Origin: CAIYEO01 sp037139575
Lineage (GTDB): Bacteria > Patescibacteriota > Saccharimonadia > Saccharimonadales > UBA4665
NCBI GenBank assembly: GCA_037139575.1
Contig: JBAXGD010000005.1
Coordinates: 1-30,296 of the forward strand
Reading direction: 5' to 3'
Length of the DNA stretch: 30,296 nt
Positions 13,076-20,448 of the stretch are shown piece after piece. A model generated the notes under the pieces. The model saw only the letters and a list, made by a program, of their open reading frames with translations, searched no databases and was not told the origin of the DNA. Within the stretch, counting starts at the first letter, position 1. Every line of letters begins with the position of its first letter. The translations under genes were made by a program, and so were the position numbers.

Positions 13076-14164
13076 TTATCTAACTGATATATAATAATTG
13101 GGTTTTTGTGATTTTTCTAGAGGTTCAATGTATGAATTAATGGTCTTGTAGTTAAAAAGTATGTGTGCGGCGGTAATCTGATTATTGTCTACGGAAATAA
13201 CCTTTATAATCTCAAGTCCTGATCCAATATTGATAATTCCCGAGATTTGCCCTGCCTTAAGCTTAAATATCTCATTAAGCGCTTGAGGAGATAGTTCCTT
13301 ATTCCCCGCTGCTATAGTAAATGGAAATTGTCCACCATTAGCATTTGTTGTGCTGTCTTCAGAATAACTTTTAGCTATGGTTGCAAAATCTGCTCCAGAA
13401 TTTAGAGCTGTCAAAGCCGTATTTGCCTTGTCATTGGTAGACTTATCAAGAGTTGCAACAACTTTTTGAGCTAATATCTGGCTCGCTAACTCCCTCTTAA
13501 AGTCATTGAGTGTCCACCCCCAATATTGAGCCAGTACATTATCTAGTACCTGATTATTGTCACCCAGTAAATTCTGTTGTTTGAGTAGAGTAATTTCATT
13601 ATTTACATCTTTTGAAGTTACCTTAACATTATTTTTTTTAGCGAGTTCTTTAATATATGACTGATCAACAACTATCTGAATTGCTTGTTTTCTAAAATTA
13701 GACAATTGTTGCAGACCGTCTACAGACTTGAAGTCAATCTTTTGTTGGGTTTGGTAATAATGAATATAGTGCTTTAGTTCGAATAGATAATTTTCATATG
13801 CAACGTAGTTTGATCCTGCTTTAGCTACAGGAAACGGCACAACCTGGGATACGCCGTAGATGAATGATGAGTAATTCTGATACTTGTATAGAGATAGACC
13901 ACAGTAAATGAAGAATGCTAGGAGAGCTACCGAGAAAATGGTCGAGGATATTATTACCACTCTGTGTTTTGAATGTTGCAAAGGATAAATATATTTTCTG
14001 GCCGTTGATAGAATCTCTTCCCTATGGTCATTGACGGTTTCATTGGTAATTTTAGGTAAGGTTTCTAGAGCTTCTTTAAATTGACTCGCAACTAATTTAT
14101 CCCGATTACGGGTAAAGTGTTTGCGCATAAATTTAATTGGTTTAGGCTTCTTCAATTTCTTCAC
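13076..14164 (-). CDS. Membrane-anchored PpiC/SurA-type foldase
   Basis: The 362-residue protein has a basic cytoplasmic N-terminus of about 70 residues, one membrane helix (about 72-92), then an exported part: a SurA-N-like helical region (about 120-240) and a parvulin-type prolyl isomerase region (LTALNSGADFATIAKSYSED, NGGQFPFTI, FKLKAGQISGIINIGSGLEIIKVI). The first parvulin strand, normally (R/K)xxHILV just before that helix, is not there; instead AAHILF occurs after the domain, at about residue 334. It probably helps fold secreted or surface proteins such as pilins. The start overlaps the PH-domain gene by 23 bases, so the two are coupled; Met13 (14128) is an alternative start. Confidence 0.8.
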   Translation of the reverse strand: MKKLKKPKPIKFMRKHFTRNRDKLVASQFKEALETLPKITNETVNDHREEILSTARKYIYPLQHSKHRVVIISSTIFSVALLAFFIYCGLSLYKYQNYSSFIYGVSQVVPFPVAKAGSNYVAYENYLFELKHYIHYYQTQQKIDFKSVDGLQQLSNFRKQAIQIVVDQSYIKELAKKNNVKVTSKDVNNEITLLKQQNLLGDNNQVLDNVLAQYWGWTLNDFKRELASQILAQKVVATLDKSTNDKANTALTALNSGADFATIAKSYSEDSTTNANGGQFPFTIAAGNKELSPQALNEIFKLKAGQISGIINIGSGLEIIKVISVDNNQITAAHILFNYKTINSYIEPLEKSQKPNYYISVR

Positions 14165-14705
14165 CTTCTTGTTCGTTAATTATAAGCTTTTTATCTTGGT
14201 TTGTACTGTAGGAATTGGCAATTATTCCCTGATCTCTCAATATTTCCAGTATTCTCTTCTGTATCTTGGCTGGGTGATGAACATCGTGAATAATTAAGTC
14301 CCCCACGAATGTTTGCATCATTATTGTACCAGAACCAAGTAATGTTTCTTGAATACCAGCCACCTGATAATTAACTAATTGGATCTGATTCAGTCCCATA
14401 TCAACTACACTTCGATGGAATAAGCCTTTCTGAGTGATCTGTATTAGTCTTTGGTTGGTGAATACGAATACGCTAAAGTGCCAAGTTATCCAAGATGGCA
14501 TAAATAAGATTACTCCTAAGACCAAACCGCCCAACAAGCCTCCAAAAAACCAGCTAAACTGTGGATTTACGAGTGATGGCAAAGTTCCACCAAGTAGGGA
14601 CAGCATAAATAGAATTAGGCCGCGCCTCATGACAATTGGGTGCTTATGAAATACGTAAAGTACTTCTTCGCCGTCTAATTGATCTTCAAAATATTTATTT
14701 GCCAT
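14142..14705 (-). CDS. Bacterial PH-domain membrane protein
   Basis: A 187-residue protein: two membrane helices (about 29-50 and 53-75), then a bacterial PH domain (bPH_2/YdbS type) with WITWHFSVFVFTNQRLIQITQKGLFHRSVVDMGLNQIQ, where TNQRLI and the alternating strands are characteristic. The tail is acidic (EEGEEIEEA). Function of the family is unclear, possibly membrane organisation. It has a TATAAT box (14740-14735), a 22-base leader and a GAGGAT Shine-Dalgarno site 8 bases before the ATG. It heads an operon with the foldase and is divergent from tRNA-Arg. Confidence 0.85.
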   Translation of the reverse strand: MANKYFEDQLDGEEVLYVFHKHPIVMRRGLILFMLSLLGGTLPSLVNPQFSWFFGGLLGGLVLGVILFMPSWITWHFSVFVFTNQRLIQITQKGLFHRSVVDMGLNQIQLVNYQVAGIQETLLGSGTIMMQTFVGDLIIHDVHHPAKIQKRILEILRDQGIIANSYSTNQDKKLIINEQEGEEIEEA

Positions 14706-14734
14706 AACTTTTCATCCTCTAGCGTATATAACGT

Positions 14735-14740
14735 ATTATA
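14735..14740 (-). promoter_or_regulatory. -10 box of the PH-domain/foldase operon
   Basis: Perfect TATAAT on the minus strand. It is back to back with a TATACT box at 14743-14748 that can serve tRNA-Arg on the plus strand (12 bases before the tRNA). Confidence 0.55.
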
Positions 14741-14760
14741 TGTATACTAATTTACTATTG

Positions 14761-14835
14761 GCCCCCGTAGTTTAATGGATAAAACAATTCCGTCCTAAGG
14801 AGAAGCTTCACGTTCGAATCGTGGCGGGGGCACCA
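14761..14835 (+). tRNA. tRNA-Arg(CCT), CCA encoded
   Basis: Acceptor GCCCCCG/CGGGGGC, D stem GTTT/AAAC, anticodon stem TTCC/GGAG with loop GTCCTAA (anticodon CCT), T arm TCACG-TTCGAAT-CGTGG, discriminator A and CCA at 14833-14835. The first anticodon-stem pair is A-A and base 32 is G, both slightly unusual. It is the only plus-strand tRNA in the window. Confidence 0.92.
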
Positions 14836-14875
14836 ATTTTTCAAGAATACTTCCCTTTCAAGACTTTCGTTAAAA

Positions 14876-15379
14876 TTATTTTTTTGGTTGAGTAAATTCA
14901 TCGTGGGTTGCGCTATATGAAAATAGTTCATCATCTTTAAACCAGTGTTCTATTTCTTGTTTGGCTTCGGTAGCATCCCCAGAAGCATGTACTATATTCG
15001 ATATTCCTAGTTGTAGATTATCTGCATGCATGAAACTTACATGAGCATAATCGCCCCTTATAGTTCCAGGAAGAGCAGATTTTGGCTCAGTTGTTCCAGT
15101 CATTTTTCGAACCTGTTCAATCGCCTCAACACCCTCAAGCACCATAGCTATAACTGGGCCGGCTTCAAGCATTTTCAAAGTTACATCTAAAGCTTTCTGT
15201 CCTCTTCTTGTGGCCATCTTACTAATTGTTTCGTAGTGATGGTAATAATGAGCAGTGTCAGGTTGTAGCATTTTTACACCTACAATCTTAAGTCCAACTT
15301 TTTCAAATCTGGTAATTATCTCTCCAACTATTCCCCTCTGAACTGCATCCGGCTTACATATAACTAAAGTCTTTTCCAT
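14876..15379 (-). CDS. ndk: Nucleoside diphosphate kinase, long form
   Basis: Ndk balances nucleoside triphosphates by a phospho-histidine mechanism. The 167-residue protein has MEKTLVICKPDAVQRGIVGEII, PVIAMVLEG and PGTIRGDYAH, and the active-site histidine H131 in NIVHASGD. Between GTIRGD and the histidine there are about ten residues more than in the usual 140-150-residue enzymes (HVSFMHADNLQLGIS), and the C-terminus is extended. It has a TATAAT box (15415-15410), a 24-base leader and an AAAAGGAT Shine-Dalgarno site, in contrast to many neighbours. It is monocistronic. Confidence 0.95.
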   Translation of the reverse strand: MEKTLVICKPDAVQRGIVGEIITRFEKVGLKIVGVKMLQPDTAHYYHHYETISKMATRRGQKALDVTLKMLEAGPVIAMVLEGVEAIEQVRKMTGTTEPKSALPGTIRGDYAHVSFMHADNLQLGISNIVHASGDATEAKQEIEHWFKDDELFSYSATHDEFTQPKK

Positions 15380-15460
15380 TATTATCCTTTTTTATAATTT
15401 ATATCTTTAATTATACCAGCTTAGACTATTCTAAATAAGAAAATACTTAGCAAAAGGGTT

Positions 15461-15466
15461 TACAAT
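15461..15466 (+). promoter_or_regulatory. -10 box giving a leaderless start
   Basis: TACAAT followed by six bases and ATG 15473. Confidence 0.5.
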
Positions 15467-15472
15467 ATAGAT

Positions 15473-16384
15473 ATGGAATTATCCTCACTAAAAACTGACT
15501 TTTTGGAATACCTTGAAATAGAACAAAATAGATCAAATAAAACCATAGCTAATTATGACCACTACCTAACTAGGCTCATAGACTATGCTGGAGATATTAA
15601 GGTTTCAGAAATAGATAGTGACCTGATAAGGAAATGGAGGCTCTGGCTTAATAGACTAGGGACTAATACCAGCGATGAGCTAGAAAAAACAACTCAGAAT
15701 TATCACCTTATAGCACTAAGGAGTTTCTTAAAGTACTTATCTAAAAGAGATATTAAATCCCTGCCCCCAGAAAAAATCGAACTAGCAAAGACTGTTCGTA
15801 AGCAAGTTACATTTCTAGAAAAACAGGAGCTAGAAAGAATTATGAGTCAACCAGATCTGAATACGATAATCGGTCTTAGAGATAGGGCCATAATTGAGCT
15901 TCTTTTCTCCAGTGGTCTAAGAGTTAGCGAACTAGTTAAACTGGATAAAGATCATATTAATTTAAAAAGACGTGAATTCATGGTTAGAGGTAAAGGCCAG
16001 AAAGATAGGCCAATATTCATAAGCAATGATGCTGCAAGTTGGCTAGAAAAGTATCTTGAAGCCAGAAAAGATAATCAGACTCCCCTATTCCTAAGATACA
16101 ACGGTAAAAAGGATTTAGATACGAGCGGAGACTATCAGAGGCTTAGCGTAAGAAGCGTGCAAAGATTGATTGCTAGATATGCCAAATTGGCTGGAATTAC
16201 GAAACATGTAAGCCCGCATACCCTTAGACACTCATTTGCTACTGACCTTCTGATGAATGGAGCAGACTTAAGAAGCGTTCAGGCTTTGCTTGGACACAGC
16301 AACATTTCTACAACTCAAATCTACACTCACGTAACAGACCCACACTTAAAAAGAATTCACGAAGAGTTTCACAATAAGGACTAA
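15473..16384 (+). CDS. Xer-type tyrosine recombinase
   Basis: A 303-residue integrase with an N-terminal SAM-like core-binding domain (about 1-90) and a C-terminal catalytic domain. The catalytic set is complete: R150 (SSGLRVSELV), K174 (VRGKGQKDR), H249 and R252 (SPHTLRHSFATDLL), H275 (LLGHSNI) and Y284 (TQIYTHV). Size and motifs match XerC/XerD, which resolve chromosome dimers at dif. Its housekeeping context and native composition favour that over a mobile-element integrase. A TACAAT box at 15461-15466 ends exactly 7 bases before the ATG, so the message is probably leaderless. Its stop overlaps the convergent PilX-like gene by 4 bases. No dif-like site was identified. Confidence 0.9.
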   Translation: MELSSLKTDFLEYLEIEQNRSNKTIANYDHYLTRLIDYAGDIKVSEIDSDLIRKWRLWLNRLGTNTSDELEKTTQNYHLIALRSFLKYLSKRDIKSLPPEKIELAKTVRKQVTFLEKQELERIMSQPDLNTIIGLRDRAIIELLFSSGLRVSELVKLDKDHINLKRREFMVRGKGQKDRPIFISNDAASWLEKYLEARKDNQTPLFLRYNGKKDLDTSGDYQRLSVRSVQRLIARYAKLAGITKHVSPHTLRHSFATDLLMNGADLRSVQALLGHSNISTTQIYTHVTDPHLKRIHEEFHNKD

Positions 16385-17424
16385 TAAGATTTACATGGCC
16401 CAGTGGAGGGTGCATATCCACTAAAACTATCAAACGTTAATCCACCCGGACTTCCATCAGTATTAGAAACTTTGACATTTTTGCACAAACTTTTAGTAGA
16501 TACTATGGAAAAATCTGAACTACTGACCGGAGAGTTTTGAGCTATATTGGCCTGGGCAACTACCCTTCTTGCTACACCATTTGTAACTGCCGTTACATCA
16601 ATACTAGCCTGACTGCCATCAAATTGTGCTCCGGTTAAATTAGTAATCTTTACACCAGAGTCAGAGTAGATGGATCGCATATTAATATATTTGCATGGAT
16701 TTGAGTTTGTACAATTAATCTTGAAGGTCAGATCTTTACTATAATACCTAACTGGTTTTTTATCGTAAGTAAAATCTTGAGTAATGTCGTCTGTGCTAAA
16801 TTGTGGAATCAAGAAATATGTTTGTGAATTATTATTAAGGCAATATCTATCGGTACACGATGGTCCAAGTCCTGAGGAAATATTAAGCCTCAAGACTCCG
16901 GCGCTTGGGCATTTACTTGACCATGAAACTGAGTCGTAAAATTTACCATCACAATTAGAGTCAGCAATAATGGCACTATTGCCAACATTGTGCCATTTTA
17001 CAATCAAAGTATATGGTCCAGTAAGTGGTATATACGCAGTCTGTGACTTATTGACAGAGATGTCATCCCACATCAAAGTCGAAACTTTATTAGTCCAAGT
17101 AGCACAAGTTATCTTGGAGCTAGAGTTTGAATTGAAAGATATTATTCCCAGGTTACTGACTGATGGTACACATTCAGAATTAATAAATGTCTGATTATTA
17201 ATAATTTTATCAAGTATTGTATTAATGCCAGACTGAGCAGCATAATATGATGCTGTACTTAGCTGATTGTCTAGGGTCTGCCTAGATTGATTTCTGGAAA
17301 TTTCGCCAAAACCAAGTACTATCAAACCCACAACAATAATAAAAACCATAGTTACTATTATTGAAATAACGCCCTTTTCATTTTTTCTCAAATTTGAAAC
17401 ATCCATTACTATTATGTTTATCAT
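16381..17424 (-). CDS. PilX-like minor prepilin
   Basis: The last gene of the four-gene minor-pilin operon. The 347-residue protein has a basic leader (LRKNEKG), a hydrophobic helix directly after (VISIIVTMVFIIVVGLIVLGFG) and then a helix ending SYYAAQSGIN, as in PilX/PulK-type components where AAxSG is common. The processing site would be KG18/V19, and the usual Glu at position +5 is missing. The remainder is a large exported beta-rich domain with several cysteines and no recognised fold. The start ATG overlaps the preceding stop (TAATG), showing translational coupling. Met7 (17406) is an alternative start. Confidence 0.7.
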   Translation of the reverse strand: MINIIVMDVSNLRKNEKGVISIIVTMVFIIVVGLIVLGFGEISRNQSRQTLDNQLSTASYYAAQSGINTILDKIINNQTFINSECVPSVSNLGIISFNSNSSSKITCATWTNKVSTLMWDDISVNKSQTAYIPLTGPYTLIVKWHNVGNSAIIADSNCDGKFYDSVSWSSKCPSAGVLRLNISSGLGPSCTDRYCLNNNSQTYFLIPQFSTDDITQDFTYDKKPVRYYSKDLTFKINCTNSNPCKYINMRSIYSDSGVKITNLTGAQFDGSQASIDVTAVTNGVARRVVAQANIAQNSPVSSSDFSIVSTKSLCKNVKVSNTDGSPGGLTFDSFSGYAPSTGPCKSY

Positions 17425-18116
17425 TATTGAACCGTTTTTTCAACATAAGTAACGAGTTCTGTGGTGGCGCAGTAAGATGAATTTGGATTACAATCTCCGC
17501 TATTAGTATTGAATCCTATTCCGGTATCTGCAGGACTGGCATCTGTGCCGTAAGCAACCTTAATATCAACTTTGTATAAATTGCCAAATTGCTGGCTAAC
17601 ATTAAATTTAACAAGTCTCATATGGTTGGGAACTAAGCTGACATAATAAGATGAAGAAATTGTGCCTGAATTTCTTAAATCCCAACTAGTGTTATATACA
17701 AAAGACGGACCTATGCCTGAGCATTGAGTATTATAGCTTAAAATTAATGAGCCGTTTGATGTACTCCCGTCATTAATTCCGTCCAACTGATATACATATT
17801 GATTATTACCAATACACAAATAAGTTTCATATTTTTTAAGAGATAAAGTGTCGGTTATCGACATTTTATTCCAAAACAAAGGATTGTTTTTTACTACAAT
17901 ATCTCCACCAGTAAACTGTATCTGCTGAACAATGTTATTTGTAATATTCTTAGCTACGTTTAGCGTTTGGTTTTGGATTACTCCGTGATAATACGTGCCA
18001 CTTAGTCTTATAACAACCTGTGTTAGCACTAATAAAATTGCAGAGAATACTGTAGTAGCAATAAGAAGCTCTAATATCGTAAAGCCTTTTGAGTTAGATA
18101 AATATTTATTTTTCAT
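17424..18116 (-). CDS. PilW/PulJ-like minor prepilin
   Basis: A 230-residue prepilin. The class III signal reads SKG11/FTILE with Glu at +5, followed by the hydrophobic helix LLIATTVFSAILLVLTQVVI. The mature globular part is about 200 residues with two late cysteine pairs (GDCNPNSSYC and an earlier C...C). It is likely part of the pilus-tip initiation complex. Start and stop both overlap neighbours as TAATG junctions. Assignment to PilW/PulJ is by position and size only. Confidence 0.75.
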   Translation of the reverse strand: MKNKYLSNSKGFTILELLIATTVFSAILLVLTQVVIRLSGTYYHGVIQNQTLNVAKNITNNIVQQIQFTGGDIVVKNNPLFWNKMSITDTLSLKKYETYLCIGNNQYVYQLDGINDGSTSNGSLILSYNTQCSGIGPSFVYNTSWDLRNSGTISSSYYVSLVPNHMRLVKFNVSQQFGNLYKVDIKVAYGTDASPADTGIGFNTNSGDCNPNSSYCATTELVTYVEKTVQ

Positions 18117-18625
18117 TATTGGTTATTCACAAGCTCATATGTTAATTTAGCGTTACTTTGAGATGTTTTGCCCTGATCAATCCAATCAATTTCTCCCTGG
18201 AGATTGTAGTAATTGGGTGGGATTGACACTTTAACTAAATATAGTTTAATATCATAAAATCCAGTGCTGCCATTGGTATCTCCTATTTGATTAAATTTGC
18301 AATTTGAGGTGTCGGTTTTAAATTGTATTGGCGATGTCTGCACATAAACACAAAATTTATTAGAGGTATTCGAAGATAAGGGAGCTCCTACCTTGACATT
18401 AAAAATATTATTAAGTGAGTATTCTGGTATATATATATTTGCTGCCTTGACCAGCTCCATTTGATTCTGCAACACTTGAATAGCCTGTTGCCTAATGTAG
18501 TTATTTCTATTATTAGTAGCTATACCGTCAACCGCCAATGATGAAGTAATTATGACCGATCCAATAATCGCAAGTGCAATAAGTACTTCTACGATGGTAT
18601 CGCCTTTCGAATTAGAAGCTAGCAT
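18116..18625 (-). CDS. PilV/PulI-like minor prepilin
   Basis: A 169-residue prepilin with the signal SKG8/DTIVE: the usual Phe at +1 is Asp, while Glu +5 (E13) is kept. The helix VLIALAIIGSVIITSSLAVDGI follows. VEVLIALAI is a hallmark of PilV/GspI. The mature region has two cysteines (FCVYVQ and SNCKF). It overlaps the preceding gene by 7 bases and is coupled to the next by TAATG. Confidence 0.75.
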   Translation of the reverse strand: MLASNSKGDTIVEVLIALAIIGSVIITSSLAVDGIATNNRNNYIRQQAIQVLQNQMELVKAANIYIPEYSLNNIFNVKVGAPLSSNTSNKFCVYVQTSPIQFKTDTSNCKFNQIGDTNGSTGFYDIKLYLVKVSIPPNYYNLQGEIDWIDQGKTSQSNAKLTYELVNNQ

Positions 18626-19527
18626 GTTGCATCCAATCCTATATTGACTGAAAATCCCGATCCCTGTATATTGCCGCCCGATCCCGATAAATTATTTGCA
18701 TTCGAAGATATAGTCACTCCCAATACTCTGTTAGATCTGGATTGTTGAATACAGAATGTTGCTGAAGCTATTTTTTGCGGTACATCGAAGCCTTTGTCAT
18801 GAAATTGGCACAATTGATCAGGCCAGCAGGGATTGGGGGGATTACCTGGCTGTGGAGGGTTGAGGCTGCAGGGAGGAACTTGATTGTTCGTATTGCTACC
18901 TTCCATTTTGTATAGGTCATACTCTGAACCATTATTTGTGGTGGTATTATCAGTTGCTAATATTCCCAAACCACAAATTTGATTACTAGCATTTGATGCG
19001 TCGCAACTACCCTTGTTTGTATTAATACACTTTATAGATAGCCCACTGCTCATGGAATAGGTGAAAAGATTTAATTGATTATCTATCATCCTAAAATCTT
19101 TAATTGATGTTACTGAATCTTGGCAATTTGTATTGCCAAGAAGCGTTGAATTATCGCAAGGTGCGGCAACCGGAAAAACATACATAGAGCCCGACGAACC
19201 ATATTTATCTATATAAATATTTTTTCCAGCAAATACGCAACCGTTACCTCCCTGATTGTTTGCACCACTACTAATCGTTATTTTTACCGGGCCAGCGGGA
19301 GAGGTTGAGCAATTGATGTTCGAAACACTATATTGTCCCGAAGTCACCTGATTGGCAATATTTTGGAGCTGTGTTGCGAATGACCTTGTTCCCGTCTGGA
19401 AGTTTGTTGAAGCAACCTGTCCACCTATCACAGTCATTGCAATAATCAGTAGTGCCCCTGTTGATGCAAGTACTATCATCACTTCAATAATAGTAAAGCC
19501 CCCTATTCTTTTGCCCACAGATATCAT
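18619..19527 (-). CDS. FimT/GspH-like prepilin with cysteine-rich domain
   Basis: First gene of the minor-pilin operon. The 302-residue protein has the signal IGG10/FTIIE and the helix VMIVLASTGALLIIAMTVIGG, as in FimT/GspH-type pilins. It is far longer than typical FimT (about 170). The exported part has more than ten cysteines and a proline-rich segment (PPCSLNPPQPGNPPNPC), suggesting a disulfide-rich adhesive tip domain. The ATG lies exactly 7 bases after an extended -10 box TGC TATAAT (19542-19534), so its message is probably leaderless. Confidence 0.75.
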   Translation of the reverse strand: MISVGKRIGGFTIIEVMIVLASTGALLIIAMTVIGGQVASTNFQTGTRSFATQLQNIANQVTSGQYSVSNINCSTSPAGPVKITISSGANNQGGNGCVFAGKNIYIDKYGSSGSMYVFPVAAPCDNSTLLGNTNCQDSVTSIKDFRMIDNQLNLFTYSMSSGLSIKCINTNKGSCDASNASNQICGLGILATDNTTTNNGSEYDLYKMEGSNTNNQVPPCSLNPPQPGNPPNPCWPDQLCQFHDKGFDVPQKIASATFCIQQSRSNRVLGVTISSNANNLSGSGGNIQGSGFSVNIGLDATC

Positions 19528-19533
19528 ATAAAA

Positions 19534-19542
19534 ATTATAGCA
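19534..19542 (-). promoter_or_regulatory. Extended -10 of the minor-pilin operon
   Basis: TGC TATAAT on the minus strand; the -10 hexamer is followed by six bases and ATG 19527. The same nine bases occur before pilM at the other end of the pilus locus. Confidence 0.65.
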
Positions 19543-19557
19543 TAAACAGATTGCCGA

Positions 19558-20391
19558 CTAGCCTAGTAAGCCAGAATACCAAGAAAGTAATTTAGCTCCG
19601 AAGAGAACCACTGTAATTGTAGCTAGAATCAAGAAAGGACCGAATGGTATTTTAGTATGCATCAACTTGCCCTTCATAGGATAAAGAATAAGCGCATATC
19701 CTGTTCCGAGGAGTGATGCTATGAAAACAAGCAAAAAAGCCATCACAGGACTCCCAGACAGCAGCCCAAGCAGAAATACGAGCTTAACATCCCCTCCCCC
19801 AATCCATTTAGCTTGAGATAATTGAAAAATAGCATAGAATAGTGCGAATAATATGAGTCCTGCCAAAAATGAGAGTAATGCACGATGAAATGCATGATAA
19901 AAAATAGCTATATATACCACATAGACTGAGTACAAATAGATTAGAGGAAATACAACCTTATTGGGTAGCTCCATCCATCTAAAATCGTAAATAGACAGCG
20001 CAATAAGACCAAGCAACACAATTAGCCAAACTAAGAGCCCAATAATGCCGAAACCATTAAGCTGTAATGGCCAGTAAACATATGAAGCTATAAAAAGCAC
20101 GCAAGTTAATAGTTCAACTAGTGGATATTGGATAGATATTGGTTTATGACAGTATCTGCACTTACCCTTCAGAAATACCCAGCTTAACACAGGAAATAGT
20201 TCCATAGGGCCTAAAACGTGCTTACAGGACGGACAAAAAGATCTACCCTTAGTGATTGATAACTTATTATTCTTGGATTTTATTTTAGTATTTTCATGCA
20301 GCCTATAGACAAAAGCATTGAGAAAGCTACCAAAACATAGACCAAGAATTATAATTATTGATAATTTTACATTCATGACGACTACAGACAT
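19558..20391 (-). CDS. pilD: Prepilin peptidase
   Basis: This type IV prepilin leader peptidase (A24 family) cuts after the Gly of prepilins and usually methylates the new N-terminus. The 277-residue protein has GSFLNAFVYRLHE at the N-terminus, a zinc-type four-cysteine domain (C53, C56, C78, C81), seven or eight membrane segments, and the two catalytic aspartates D136 (IYDFRWMELPNK) and D201 in GGGDVK. It is probably the bifunctional form because the methylase-type cysteine domain is intact. Met6 (20376) is a possible start. It sits directly upstream of the minor-pilin operon, 30 bases apart, with a promoter between. Confidence 0.93.
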   Translation of the reverse strand: MSVVVMNVKLSIIIILGLCFGSFLNAFVYRLHENTKIKSKNNKLSITKGRSFCPSCKHVLGPMELFPVLSWVFLKGKCRYCHKPISIQYPLVELLTCVLFIASYVYWPLQLNGFGIIGLLVWLIVLLGLIALSIYDFRWMELPNKVVFPLIYLYSVYVVYIAIFYHAFHRALLSFLAGLILFALFYAIFQLSQAKWIGGGDVKLVFLLGLLSGSPVMAFLLVFIASLLGTGYALILYPMKGKLMHTKIPFGPFLILATITVVLFGAKLLSWYSGLLG

Positions 20392-20448
20392 ATTAACATT
20401 AACTTTTTTATTTTTGCTAAATTACTAATAAAAGATAATATAAGGATA

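Noticed and set aside
15473..16384. Xer-type recombinase as a phage or element integrase
   Set aside because: Size, motifs, native base composition and leaderless promoter match the core genes; no att repeats or cargo genes are adjacent.
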